Origin: Avena insularis
Taxonomy: Eukaryota > Streptophyta > Magnoliopsida > Poales > Poaceae
Length of the DNA stretch: 64,000 nucleotides
Assembly: GCA_023614405.1 (NCBI GenBank)
Contig: CM042696.1
Span: forward strand, 332,063,211-332,127,210
Direction: 5' to 3'
Shown one piece after another: positions 50,201-63,364 of this stretch. The position numbers were made by a program, and so were the translations under genes. The notes under the pieces are model-generated. The model was not told where the DNA came from. It did no database searches and saw only the letters and a program-made list of their open reading frames with translations. The number at the start of each line of letters is the position of its first letter. The first letter of the stretch is position 1.

Positions 50201-53200
50201 CTACCCCTGTCAGAAGAAAGTCTAGGGGGGTAGACGATCCGAGGCCCGCGGATCAGGGTTCCGCAGGAAGAAGCGCTTCGGGGCATCAGAACACCTCCAA
50301 ACCATGCATGTGACCCTAGCATGTGTAATGAAGTGTGGTGGCATGCTCAAACCTCCTAAACCTGGTTACCAAGTGTGACCCCCTTCGCAAACATGCGCGG
50401 TCCCCTAAAAACAAAGTGTCTGCAATCAGACTATTAGGGGGAAACTCCCCGTTTCGGTGAAACCGGGGTAGATCTTGTCACAACATGTTCCCAAACATGG
50501 TTTTACATCATCACATGACCTAACCAAGAGCAAAACAAGAGAGGGATACACCGGGCTACCCCTGTCAGAAGAAAGTCTAGGGGGTAGACGATCCGAGGCC
50601 CGCGGATCAGGGTTCCGCAGGAAGAAGCGCTTCGGGGCATCGGAACACCTCCAAACCATGCATGTGACCCTAGAATGTGTAATGAAGTGTGGTGGCATGC
50701 TCAAAACTCCTAAACCTGGTTACCAAGTGTGACCCCCTTCGCAGACATGCGTTGTCCCCTAAAAACGAAGTGTCTGCAATCTGACTATTAGGGGAAACTC
50801 CCTGTTTTGGTGAAACCTGGGTAGATCTTGTCACAACATGTTCCCAAACATGGTTTTACATCATCACATGACCTAACCAAGAGCAAAACAAGAGAGGGCT
50901 ACACCGGGCTACCCCTGTCAGAAGAAAGTCTAGGGGGGTAGACGATCCGAGACCCACGGATCAGGGTTCCGCAGGAAGAAGCGCTTCGGGGCATCAGAAC
51001 ACCTCCAAACCATGCATGTGACCCTAGCATGTGTAATGAAGTGTGGTGGCATGCTCAAACCTCCTAAACCTGGTTACCAAGTGTGACCCCCTTCGCAGAC
51101 ATGCGTTGTCCCCTAAAAACGAAGTGTCTGCAATCTGACTATTAGGGGGAAACTCCCTGTTTCGGTGAAACCGGGGTAGATCTTGTCACAACATGTTCCC
51201 AAACATGGTTTTACATCATCACATGACCTAACCAAGAGCAAAACAAGAGAGGGCTACACCGGGCTACCCTCGTCAGAAGAAAGTCTACGGGTAGACGATC
51301 CGAGACCCATGGATCGTGGTTCCCAGAAGAAGCGCTTCTGGGCATCGGAACACCTCCAAACCATGCATGTGACCCTAGCATGTGTAATGAAGTGTGGTGG
51401 CATGCTCAAACCTCCTAAACCTGGTTACCAAGTGTGACCCCCTTCGCAGACATGCGTTGTCCCCTAAAAACGAAGTGTGTGCAATCTGACTATTAGGGGG
51501 AAACTCCCTGTTTCAGGGAAACCGGGGTAGATCTTGTCACAACATGTTCCCAAACATGGTTTTACATCATCACATGACCTAACCAAGAGCAAAACAAGAG
51601 AGGGCTACACCAGGCTACCCCTGTCAGAAGAAAGTCTAGGGGGTAGACGATCCGAGGCCCGTGGATCAGGGTTCCGCAGGAAGAAGCGCTTCGGGGCATC
51701 GGAACACCTCCAAACCATGCATGTGACCCTAGCATGTGTAATGAAGTGTGGTGGCATGCTCAAACCTCCTAAACCTGGTTACCAAGTGTGACCCCCTTCG
51801 CAGACATGCGTTGTCCCCTAAAAACGAAGTGTCTGCAATCTGACTATTAGGGGGAAACTCCCTGTTTTAGTGAAACCGGGGTAGATCTTGTCACAACATG
51901 TTCCCAAACATGGTTTTACATCATCACATGACCTAACCAAGAGCAAAACAAGAGAGGGCTACACCGGGCTACCCCTATCAGAAGAAAGTCTAGGGGTAGA
52001 CGATCCGAGGCCCGCGGATCAGGGTTCCGCAGGAAGAAGCGCTTCGGGGCATCGGAACACCTCCAAACCATGCATGTGACCCTAGCATGTGTAATGAAGT
52101 GTGGTGGCATGCTCAAACCTCCTAAACCTGGTTACCAAGTGTGACCCCCTTCGCAGACATGCGTTGTCCCCTAAAAAAAGAAGTGTCTGCAATCTGACTA
52201 TTAGGGGGAAACTCCCCGTTTCGGTGAAACCGGGGTAGATCTTGTCACAACATGTTCCCAAACATGGTTTTACATCATCACATGACCTAACCAAGAGCAA
52301 AACAAGAGAGGGCTACACCGGGCTACCCCTTTCAGAAGAAAGTCTAGGGGGTAGACGATCCGAGACCCGCGGATCAGGGTTCCGCAGGAAGAAGCGCTTC
52401 GGGGCATCAGAACACCTCCAAACCATGCATGTGACCCTAGCATGTGTAATGAAGTGTGGTGGCATGCTCAAAACTCCTAAACCTGGTTACCAAGTGTGAC
52501 CCCCATTCATAGACATGCGTTGTCCCGTAAAAACGAAGTGCCTGCAATCTGACTATTAGGGGGAAACTCCCTGTTTCCGTGAAACCGGGGTAGATCTTGT
52601 CACAACATGTTCCCAAACATGGTTTTAAATCATCACATGACCTAACCAAGAACAAAACAAGAGAGGGCTACACCGGGCTACCCCTGTCAGAAGAAAGTCT
52701 TGGGGGGTAGACGATCCGAGGCCCGCGGATCAGGGTTCCGCAGGAAGAAGCGCTTCGAGGCATCGGAACACCTCCAAACCATGCATGTGACCCTAGCATG
52801 TGTAATGAAGTGTGGTGGCATGCTCAAACCTCCTAAACCTGGTTACCAAGTGTGACCCCCTCGCAGACATGCGTTGTCCCCTAAAAATGAAGTGTCTGCA
52901 ATCTGACTATTAGGGGGAAACTCCCCGTTTCGGTGAAACCGGGGTAGATCTTGTCACAACATGTTCCCAAACATGGTTTTACATCATCACATGACCTAAC
53001 CAAGAGCAAAACAAGAGAGGGCTACACCGGGCTACCCCTATCAGAAGAAAGTCTAGGGGGGTAGACGATCCGAGGCCCGCGGATCAGGGTTCCGCAGGAA
53101 GAAGCGCTTCGGGGCATCGAAACACCTCCAAACCATGCATGTGACCCTAGCATGTGTAATGAAGTGTGGTGGCATGCTCAAACCTCCTAAACCTGGTTAC

Positions 53201-56200
53201 CAAGTGTGACCCCCTTCACAGACATGCGTTGTCCCCTAAAAACGAAGTGTCTGCAATCTGACTATTAGGGGGAAACTCCCCGTTTCGGTGAAACCGGGGT
53301 AGATCTTGTCACAACATGTTCCCAAACATGGTTTTACATCATCACATGACCTAACCAAGAGCAAAACAAGAGAGGGCTACACCGGGCTACCCCTGTCAGA
53401 AGAAAGTCTAGGGGGGTAGACGATCCGAGGCCCGCGGATCAGGGTTCCGCAGGAAGAAGCGCTTCGGGGCATCGGAACACCTCCAAACCATGCATGTGAC
53501 CCTAGCATGTGTAATGAAGTGTGGTGGCATGCTCAAACCTCCTAAACCTGGTTACCAAGTGTGACCCCCTTCGCAGACATGCGATGTCCCCTAAAAACAA
53601 AGTGTCTGCAATCTGACTATTAGGGGGAAACTCCCTGTTTCGGTGAAACCGGGGTAGATCTTGTCACAACATGTTCCCAAACATGGTTTTACATCATCAC
53701 ATGACCTAACCAAGAGCAAAACAAGAGAGGGCTACACCGGGCTACCCCTGTCAGAAGAAAGTCTAGGGGGTAGACGATCCGAGATCCGAGGATCAGGGTT
53801 CCGCAGGAAGAAGCGCTTCGGGGCATCGGAACACCTCCAAACCATGCATGTGACCCTAGCATGTGTAATGAAGTGTGGTGGCATGCTCAAACCTCCTAAA
53901 CCTGGTTACCAAGTGTGACCCCCTTCGCAGACATGCGCTGTCCCCTAAAAACAAAGTGTCTGCAATCTGACTATTAGGGGGAAACTCCCCGTTTCGGTGA
54001 AACCGGGTAGATCTTGTCACAACATGTTCCCAAACATGGTTTTACATCATCACATGACCTAACCAAGAGCAAAACAAGAGAGGGCTACACCGGGCTACCC
54101 CTGTCAGAAGAAAGTCTAGGGGGGTAGACGATCCGAGGCCCGCGGATCAGGGTTCCGCAGGCAGAAGCGCTTCGGGGCATCGGAACACCTCCAAACCATG
54201 CATGTGACCCTAGCTTGTGTAATGAAGTGTGGTGGCATGCTCAAACCTCCTAAACCTGGTTACCAAGTGTGACCCCCTTCGCAGACATGCGTTGTCCCCT
54301 AAAAACGAAGTGTCTGCAATCTGACTATTAGGGGGAAACTCCCTGTTTCGGTGAAACCGGGGTAGATCTTGTCACAACATGTTCCCAAACATGGTTTTAC
54401 ATCATCACATGACCTAACCAAGAGCAAAACAAGAGAGGGCTACACCGGGCTACCCCTGTCAGAAGAAAGTCTAGGGGGGTAGACGATTCGAGGCCCGCGG
54501 ATCAGGGTTCCGAAGGAAGAAGCGCTTCGGGGCATCGGAACACCTCCAAACCATGCATGTGACCCTAGCATGTGTAATGAAGTGTGGTGGCATGCTCAAA
54601 CCTCCTAAACCTGGTTACCAAGTGTGACCCCCTTCGCAGACATGCGTTGTCCCCTAAAAACAAAGTGTCTGCAATCTGACTATTAGGGGGAAACTCCCTG
54701 TTTTGGTGAAACCGGGGTAGATCTTGTCACAACATGTTCCCAAACATGGTTTTACATCATCACATGACCTAACCAAGAGCAAAACAAGAGAGGGCTACAC
54801 CGGGCTACCCCTTTCAGAAGAAAGTCTAGGGGGTAGACGATTCGAGATCCGAGGATCAGGGTTCCGCAGGAAGAAGCGCTTCGGGGCATCGGAACACCTC
54901 CAAACCATGCATGTGACCCTAGCATGTGTAATGAAGTGTGGTGGCATGCTCAAACCTCCTAAACCTGGTTACCAAGTGTGACCCCCTTCGCAGACATGCG
55001 TTGTCCCCTAAAAACGAAGTGTCTGCAATCTGACTATTAGGGGGAAACTCCCCGTTTCGGTGAAACCGGGGTAGATCTTGTCACAACATGTTCCCAAACA
55101 TGGTTTTACATCATCACATGACCTAACCAAGAGCAAAACAAGAGAGGGCTACACCGGGCTACCCCTGTCAGAAGAAAGTCTAGGGGGGTAGACGATCCGA
55201 GGCCCGCGGATCAGGGTTCCGCAGGAAGAAGCGCTTCGGGGCATCGGAACACCTCCAAACCATGCATGTGACCCTAGCATGTGTAATGAAGTGTGGTGGC
55301 ATGCTCAAACCTCCTAAACCTGGTTACCAAGTGTGACCCCCTTCGCAGACATGCGTTGTCCCCTAAAAACAAAGTGTGTGCGATCTGACTATTAGGGGGG
55401 AAACTCCCTGTTTCGGTGAAACCGGGGTAGATCTTGTCACAACATGTTCCCAAACATGGTTTTACATCATCTCATGACCTAACCAAGGGAAAAACAAGAG
55501 AGGGATACAACGGTCTACCCTGTTAGAAGAAAGTCTAGGAGGGTAGATGATCTGAGGCCCGCGGATCAGGGTTCCGCAGGAAGAAGCGCTTCGGGGCATC
55601 GGAACACCTCCAAACCATGCATGTGACCCTAGCATGTGTAATGAAGTGTGGTGGCATGCTCAAAACTCCTAATCCTGGTTACCAAGTGTGACGCCCTTCG
55701 GACACATGCGTTGTCCCCTAAAAACGAAGTGTCTGCAATCTGACTATTAGGGGGAACTCCCTGTTTCGGTGAAACCGGCGTAGATCTTGTCACAACATGT
55801 TCCCAAACATGGTTTTACATCATCACATGACCTAACCAAGAGCAAAACAAGAGAGGGATACACCGGGCTACCCCTGTCAGAAGAAAGTCTAGGGGTAGAC
55901 GATCCGAGGCCCGTGGATCAGGGTTCCACAGGAAGAAGCGCTTCGGGGCATCGGAACACCTCCAAACCATGCATGTGACCCTAGCATGTGTAATGAAGTG
56001 TGGTGGCATGCTAAAACCTCCTAAACCTGGTTACCAAGTGTGACCCTCTTCGCAAACATGCGCGGTCCCCTAAAAACAAAGTGTCTGCAATCAGACTATC
56101 AGGGGGAAACTCCCCGTTTCGGTGAAACCCGGGTAGATCTTGTCACAACATGTTCCCAAACATGGTTTTACATCATCACATGACCTAACCAAGAGCAAAA

Positions 56201-59200
56201 CAAGAGAGGGCTACACCGGGCTACCCCTGTCAGAAGAAAGTCTAGGGGGGTAGACGATCCGAGGCCCGCGGATCAGGGTTCCGCAGGAAGAAGCGCTTCG
56301 GGGCATCGGAACACCTCCAAACCATGCATGTGACCCTAGCATGTGTAATGAAGTGTGGTGGCATGCTCAAACCTCCTAAACCTGGTTACCAAGTGTGACC
56401 CCCTTCGCAGACATGCGCTGTCCCTTAAAAACGAAGTGTCTGCAATCTGACTATTAGGGGGAAACTCCTCGTTTCGGTGAAACCGGGGTAGATCTTGTCA
56501 CAACATGTTCCCAAACATGGTTTTACATCATCACATGACCTAACCAAGAGCAAAACAGGAGAGGGCTACACCGGGCTACCCCTGTTAGAAGAAAGTCTAG
56601 GGGGGTAGACGATCTGAGACCCACAGATTAGGGTTCCACAGGAATAAGCGCTTCGGGGAATCGGAACACCTCTAAACCATGCATGTGACTCTAGAATGTG
56701 TAATGAAGTGTGGTGGCATGCTGAAAACTCCTAAACCTGGTTCCCAAGTGTGACCGCCTTCGCAGACATGCGTTGTCCCCAAAAAACAACGTGTCTGCAA
56801 TCTGACTATTAGGGGGAAACTCCCTTGTTTCGGTGAAACCGGGGTAGATCTTGTCACAACATGTTCCCAAACATGGTTTTACATCATCACATGACCTAAC
56901 CAAGAGCAAAACAAGAGAGGGCTACACCGGGCTACCCCTATCAGAAGAAAGTCTAGGGGGGTGGACGATCCGAGGCCCGCGGATCAGGGTTCCGCAGGCA
57001 GAAGCGGTCCGGGGCATCGGAACACCTCCAAACCATGCATGTGACCCTTGCTTGTGTATTGAAGTGTGGTGGCATGCTAAAACCTCCTAAACCTGGTTAC
57101 CAAGTGTGACCCCCTTCCCCAACATGCGTGGTCCCTAAAAACGAAGTGTCTGCAATCAGACGATTACGGGGAAACTCCCGTTTCGGTGAAACCGGGGTAG
57201 ATCTTGTCACAACATGTTCCCAAACATGGTTTTACATCATCACATGACCTAACCAAGATCAAAACAAGAGAGGGCTACACCGGGCTACCAATGTCAGAAG
57301 AAAGTCTAGGGGGGTAGACGATCCGAGACCCACGGATCAGGGTTCCGCAGGAAGAAGCGCTTCGGGGCATCGGAACACCTCCAAACCATGCATGTGACCC
57401 TAGCATGTGTAATGAAGTGTGGTGGCATGCTCAAACCTCCTAAACCTGGTTACCAAGTGTGACCCTCTTCGCAGACATGCGCTGTCCCCTAAAAGCAAAG
57501 TGTCTGCAATCTGAGTATTAGGGGGAAACTCCAAGTTTTTGGTGAAACCGGGGTAGATCTGGTCACAACATGTTCCCAAACATGGTTTTACATCATCACA
57601 TGACCTAACCAAGAGCAAAACAAGAGAGGGCTACACCGGGCTACCCCTGTCAGAAGAAAGTCTAGGGGGGTAGACGATCCGAGGCCCGCGGATCAGGGTT
57701 CCGAAGGAAGAAGCGCTTCGGGGCATCAGAACACCTCCAAACCATGCATGTGACCCTAGCATGTGTAATGAAGTGTGGTGGCATGCTCAAACCTCCTAAA
57801 CCTGGTTACCAAGTGTGACCCCCTTCGCAGACATGCGCTGTCCCCTAAAAATGAAGTGTCTGCAATCTGACTATTAGGGGGAAACTCCCCGTTTCGGTGA
57901 AACCGGGGTAGATCTTGTCACAACATGTTCCCAAACATGGTTTTACATCATCACATGACCTAACCAAGAGAAAAACAAGAGAGGGCTACACCAGGCTACC
58001 CCTGTCAGAAGAAAGTCTAGGGGGTAGACGATCCGAGGCCCGCGGATCAGGGTTCCGCAGGAAGAAGCGCTTCGGGGCATCAGAACACCTCCAAACCATG
58101 CATGTGACCCTAGCATGTGTAATGAAGTGTGGTGGCATGCTCAAACCTCCTAAACCTGGTTACCAAGTGTGACCCCCTTCGCAGACATGCGCTGTCCCCT
58201 AAAAACGAAGTGTCTGCAATCTCACTATTAGGGGGAAACTCCCCGTTTCGGTGAAACCGGGGTAGATCTTGTCACAACATGTTCCCAAACATGGTTTTAC
58301 ATCATCACATGACCTAACCAAGAGCAAAACAAGAGAGGGCTACACCGGGCTACCCCTGTTAGAAGAAAGTCTAGGGGGGTAGACGATCCGAGGCCCGCGG
58401 ATCAGGGTTCCGCAGGAAGAAGCGCTTCGGGGCATCGGAACACCTCCAAACCATGCATGTGACCCTAGCATGTGTAATGAAGTGTGGTGGCATGCTCAAA
58501 CCTCCTAAACCTGGTTACCAAGTGTGACCCCCTTCGTAGACATGCGTTGTCCCCTAAAAACAAAGTGTCTGCAATCTGACTATTAGGGGGAACTCCCCGT
58601 TTCGGTGAAACCGAGGTAGATCTTGTCACAACATGTTCCCAAACATGGTTTTACATCATCACATGACCTAACCAAGAGCAAAACAAGAGAGGGCTACACC
58701 GGGCTACCCCTGTCAGAAGAAAGTCTAGGGGGTAGACGACCCGAGTCCACAGATCAGGGTTCCGCAGGAAGAAGCGCTTCGGGGCATCAGAACACCTCCA
58801 AACCATGCATGTGACCCTAGCATGTGTAATGAAGTGTGGTGGCATGCTCAAACCTCCTAAACCTGGTTACCAAGTGTGACCCCCTTCGCAGACATGCGCT
58901 GTCCCTAAAAACGAAGTGTCTGCAATCAGACTATTAGGGGGAAACTCCCCGTTTCGGTGAAACCGGGGTAGATCTTGTCACAACATGTTCCCAAACATGG
59001 TTTTACATCATCACATGACCTAACCAAGAGCAAAACAAGAGAGGGCTACACCGGGCTACCCCTGTCAGAAGAAAGTCTAGGGGGGTAGACGATCCGAGGC
59101 CCGATGATCAGGGTTCCACAGGAAGAAGCGCTTCGGGGCATCGGAACACCTCCAAACCATGCATGTGACCCTAGCATGTGTAATGAAGTGTGGTGGCATG

Positions 59201-60504
59201 CTCAAACCTCCTAAACCTGGTTACCAAGTGTGACCCCCTTCGCAGACATGCGTTGTCCCCTAAAAACAAAGTGTCTGCAATCTGACTATTAGGGGGAAAC
59301 TCCATGTTTCGGTGAAACCGGGGTAGATCTTGTCACAACATATTCCCAAACATGGTTTTACATCATCACATGACCTAACCAAGAGCAAAACAAGAGAGGG
59401 CTACACCGGGCTACCCTAGTTAGAATTAAGTCTAGAGGGTAGACGATCTGAGGCCCGCGGATCAGGGTTCCGCAGGAAGAAGCGCTTCGGGGCATCGGAA
59501 CACCTCCAAACCATGCATGTGACCCTAGCATGTGTAATGAAGTGTGGTGGCATGCTCAAACCTCCTAAACCTGGTTACCAAGTGTGACCCCCTTCGCAGA
59601 CATGCGTTGTCCCCTAAAAACGAAGTGTCTGCAATCTGACTATTAGGGGGAAACTCCCTGTTTCGGTGAAACCGGGGTAGATCTTGTCACAACATGTTCC
59701 CAAACATGGTTTTACATCATCACATGACCTAACCAAGAGCAAAACAAGAGAGGGCTACACCGGGATACCCCTGTCAGAAGAAAGTCTAGGGGGGTAGATG
59801 ATCCGAGGCCCGCGGATAAGGGTTCCGCAGGAAGAAGCGCTTCGGGGCATCGGAACACCTCCAAACCATGCATGTGACCCTAGAATGTGTAATGAAGTGT
59901 GGTGGCATGCTCAAACCTCCTAAACCTGGTTACCAAGTGTGACCCCCTTCGCAGACATGCGTTGTCCCCTAAAAACGAAGTGTCTGCAATCTGACTATTA
60001 GGGGGAAACTCCCCGTTTCGGTGAAACCGGGGTAGATCTTGTCACAACATGTTCCCAAACATGGTTTTACATCATCACATGACCTAACCAAGAGCAAAAC
60101 AAGAGAGGGCTACACCGGGCTACCCCTGTCAGAAGAAAGTCTAGGGGGTAGACGATCCGAGGCCCGCGGATCAGGGTTCCGCAGGAAGAAGCGCTTCGGG
60201 GCATCGGAACACCTCCAAACCATGCATGTGACCCTAGCATGTGTAATGAAGTGTGGTGGCATGCTCAAACCTCCTAAACCTGGTTACCAAGTGTGACCCC
60301 CTTCGCAGACATGCGTTGTCCCCTAAAAACAAAGTGTCTGCAATCAGACTATTAGGGGGAACTTCCCGTTTCGGTGAAACCGAGGTAGATCTTGTCACAA
60401 CATGTTCCCAAACATGGTTTCACATCATAACATGACCTAACCAAGAGCAAAACAAGAGCGGGCTACACCGGGCTACCCCTGTCAGAAGAAAGTCTAGGGG
60501 GTAG

Positions 60505-60530
60505 ACGATCCGAGGCCCCGGAATAAGCGC
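60505..60530. repeat. Monomer lacking most of the GATCCG-dyad to CGCAGG segment
   Basis: GATCCGAGGCCCC passes directly to GGAATAAGCGCTTC; the right dyad arm and the CAGGGTTCCGCA stretch are absent. A similarly shortened copy with the same GAATAAGCGC variant lies at 43898-43926, and both follow a monomer with the linked AACTTCCCG and CATCATAACATG variants. Confidence 0.7.
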
Positions 60531-63364
60531 TTCGGGGCATCAGAACACCTCCAAACCATGCATGTGACCCTAGCATGTGTAATGAAGTGTGGTGGCATGC
60601 TCAAACCTCCTAAACCTGGTTACCAAGTGTGACCCCCTTCGCAGACATGCGTTGTCCCCTAAAAACGAAGTGTCTGCAATCAGACTATTAGGGGGAACTC
60701 CCCGTTTTGGTGAAACCGGGGTAGATCTTGTCACAACATGTTCCCAAACATGGTTTTACATCATCACATGACCTAACCAAGAGCAAAACAAGAGAGGGCT
60801 ACACCGGGCTACCCCTGTCAGAAGAAAGTCTAGGGGGTAGACGATCCGAGGCCCGCGGATCAGGGTTCCGCAGGAAGAAGCGCTTCGGGGCATCGGAACA
60901 CCTCCAAACCATGCATGTGACCCTAGCATGTGTAATGAAGTGTGGTGGCATGCTCAAACCTCCTAAACCTGGTTACCAAGTGTGACCCCCTTCGCAGACA
61001 TGCGCTGTCCCCTAAAAACAAAGTGTCTGCAATCTGACTATTAGGGGGAAACTCCCCGTTTCGGTGAAACCGGGGTAGATCTTGTCACAACATGTTCCCA
61101 AACATGGTTTTACATCATCACATGACCTAACCAAGAGAAAAACAAGAGAGGGCTACACCGGGCTACCCCTGTCAGAAGAAAGTCTAGGGGGTAGACGATC
61201 CGAGGCCCGCGGATCAGGGTTCCGCAGGAAGAAGCGCTTCGGGGCATCGGAACACCTCCAAACCATGCATGTGACCCTAGCATGTGTAATGAAGTGTGGT
61301 GGCATGCTCAAAACTCCTAAACCTGGTTACCAAGTGTGACCCCCTTCACAGACATGCGTTGTCCCCTAATGTGCAATCTGACTATTAGGGGGAAACTCCC
61401 TGTTTCGGTGAAACCGGGGTAGATCTTGTCACAACATGTTCCCAAACATGGTTTTACATCATCACATGACCTAACCAAGAGCAAAACAAGAGAGGGCTAC
61501 ACCGGGCTACCCCTGTCAGAAGAAAGTCTAGGGGGGTAGACGATCCGAGGCCCGCGGATCAGGGTTCCGCAGGAAGAAGCGCTTCGGGGCATCGGAACAC
61601 CTCCAAACCATGCATGTGACCCTAGAATGTGTAATGAAGTGTGGTGGCATGCTCAAACCTCCTAAACCTGGTTACCAAGTGTGACCCCCTTCGCAGACAT
61701 GCGTTGTCCCCTAAAAACGAAGTGTCTGCAATCTGACTATTAGGGGGAAACTCCCTGTTTCGGTGAAACCGGGGTAGATCTTGTCACAACATGTTCCCAA
61801 ACATGGTTTTACATCATCACATGACCTAACCAAGAGCAAAACAAGAGAGGGCTACACCAGGCTACCCCTGTCAGAAGAAAGTCTAGGGGGTAGACGATCC
61901 GATACCCGCGGATCAGTGTTCCGCAGGAAGATGCGCTTCGGGTCATCAGAACACCTCCAAACCATGCATTTGACCCCAGCATGTGTAATGAAGTGTTCCG
62001 GCATGCTAAAAACTCCTAAACCTGGTTACCAAGTGTGATCCCCTTCGTAGACATGCGTTGTCCCCTCAAAACGAAGTGTCTGCAATCTGACTATTAGGGG
62101 AAAACTCCCCGTTTCGGTGAAACCGGGGTAGATCTTGTCACAACATGTTCCCAAACATGGTTTTACATCATCACATGACCTAACCAAGAGCAAAACAAGA
62201 GAGGGATACACCGGGCTACCCCTGTCAGAAGAAAGTCTAGGGGGGTAGACGATCTGAGGCCCGCGGATCAGGGTTCCGCAGGAAGAAGCGCTTCGGGGCA
62301 TCGGAACACCTCCAAACCATGCATGTGACCCTAGCATGTGTAATGAAGTGTGGTGGCATGCTCAAACCTCCTAAACCTGGTTACCAAGTGTGACCCCCTT
62401 CGCAGACATGCGCTGTCCCCTAAAAACAAAGTGTGTGCAATCTGACTATTAGGGGGAAACTCCCTGTTTCGGTGAAACCGGGGTAGATCTTGTCACAACA
62501 TGTTCCCAAACATGGTTTTACATCATCACATGACCTAACCAAGAGCAAAACAAGATAGGGCTACACCGGGCTACCTCTGTTAGAAGAAAGTCTAGGGGGT
62601 AGACGATCCGAGGCCCGCGGATCAGGGTTCCGCAGGAAGAAGCGCTTCGGGGCATCGGAACACCTCCAAACCATGCATGTGACCCTAGCATGTGTAATGA
62701 AGTGTGGTGGCATGCTCAAAACTCCTAAACCTGGTTACCAAGTGTGACCCCCTTCGCAGACATGCGTTGTCCCCTAAAAACGAAGTGTCTGCAATCTGAC
62801 TATTAGGGGGAAACTCCCCGTTTCGGTGAAACCGGGGTAGATCTTGTCACAACATGTTCCCAAACATGGTTTTACATCATCACATGACCTAACCAAGAGC
62901 AAAACAAGAGAGGGATACACCGGGATACCCCTGTCAGAAGAAAGTCTAGGGGGGTAGATGATCCGAGGCCCGCGGATCAGGGTTCCGCAGGAAGAAGCGC
63001 TTCGGGGCATCGGAACACCTCCAAACCATGCATGTGACCCTAGCATGTGTAATGAAGTGTGGTGGCATGCTCAAACCTCCTAAACCTGGTTACCAAGTGT
63101 GACCCCCTTCGCAAACATGCGCGGTCCCCTAAAAACGAAGTGTCTGCAATCAGACCATTAGGGGGAAACTCCCGTTTCGGTGAAACCGGGGTAGATCTTG
63201 TCACAACATGTTCCCAAACATGGTTTTACATCATCACATGACCTAACCAAGAGCAAAACAAGAGAGGGATACACCGGGCTACCCCTGTCAGAAGAAAGTC
63301 TAGGGGGGTAGACGATCCGAGGCCCGCGGATCAGGGTTCCACAGGAAGAAGCGCTTCGGGGCAT

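Noticed and set aside
10964..63364. Dozens of recurring open frames of 60-129 codons on both strands of the array (proteins such as MSQHVPKHGF... and MSMPPHFITH...)
   Set aside because: They overlap each other on opposite strands, change length with one G-run, often depend on a TTG start, and have no domain. They are open only because the monomer happens to lack stops there.
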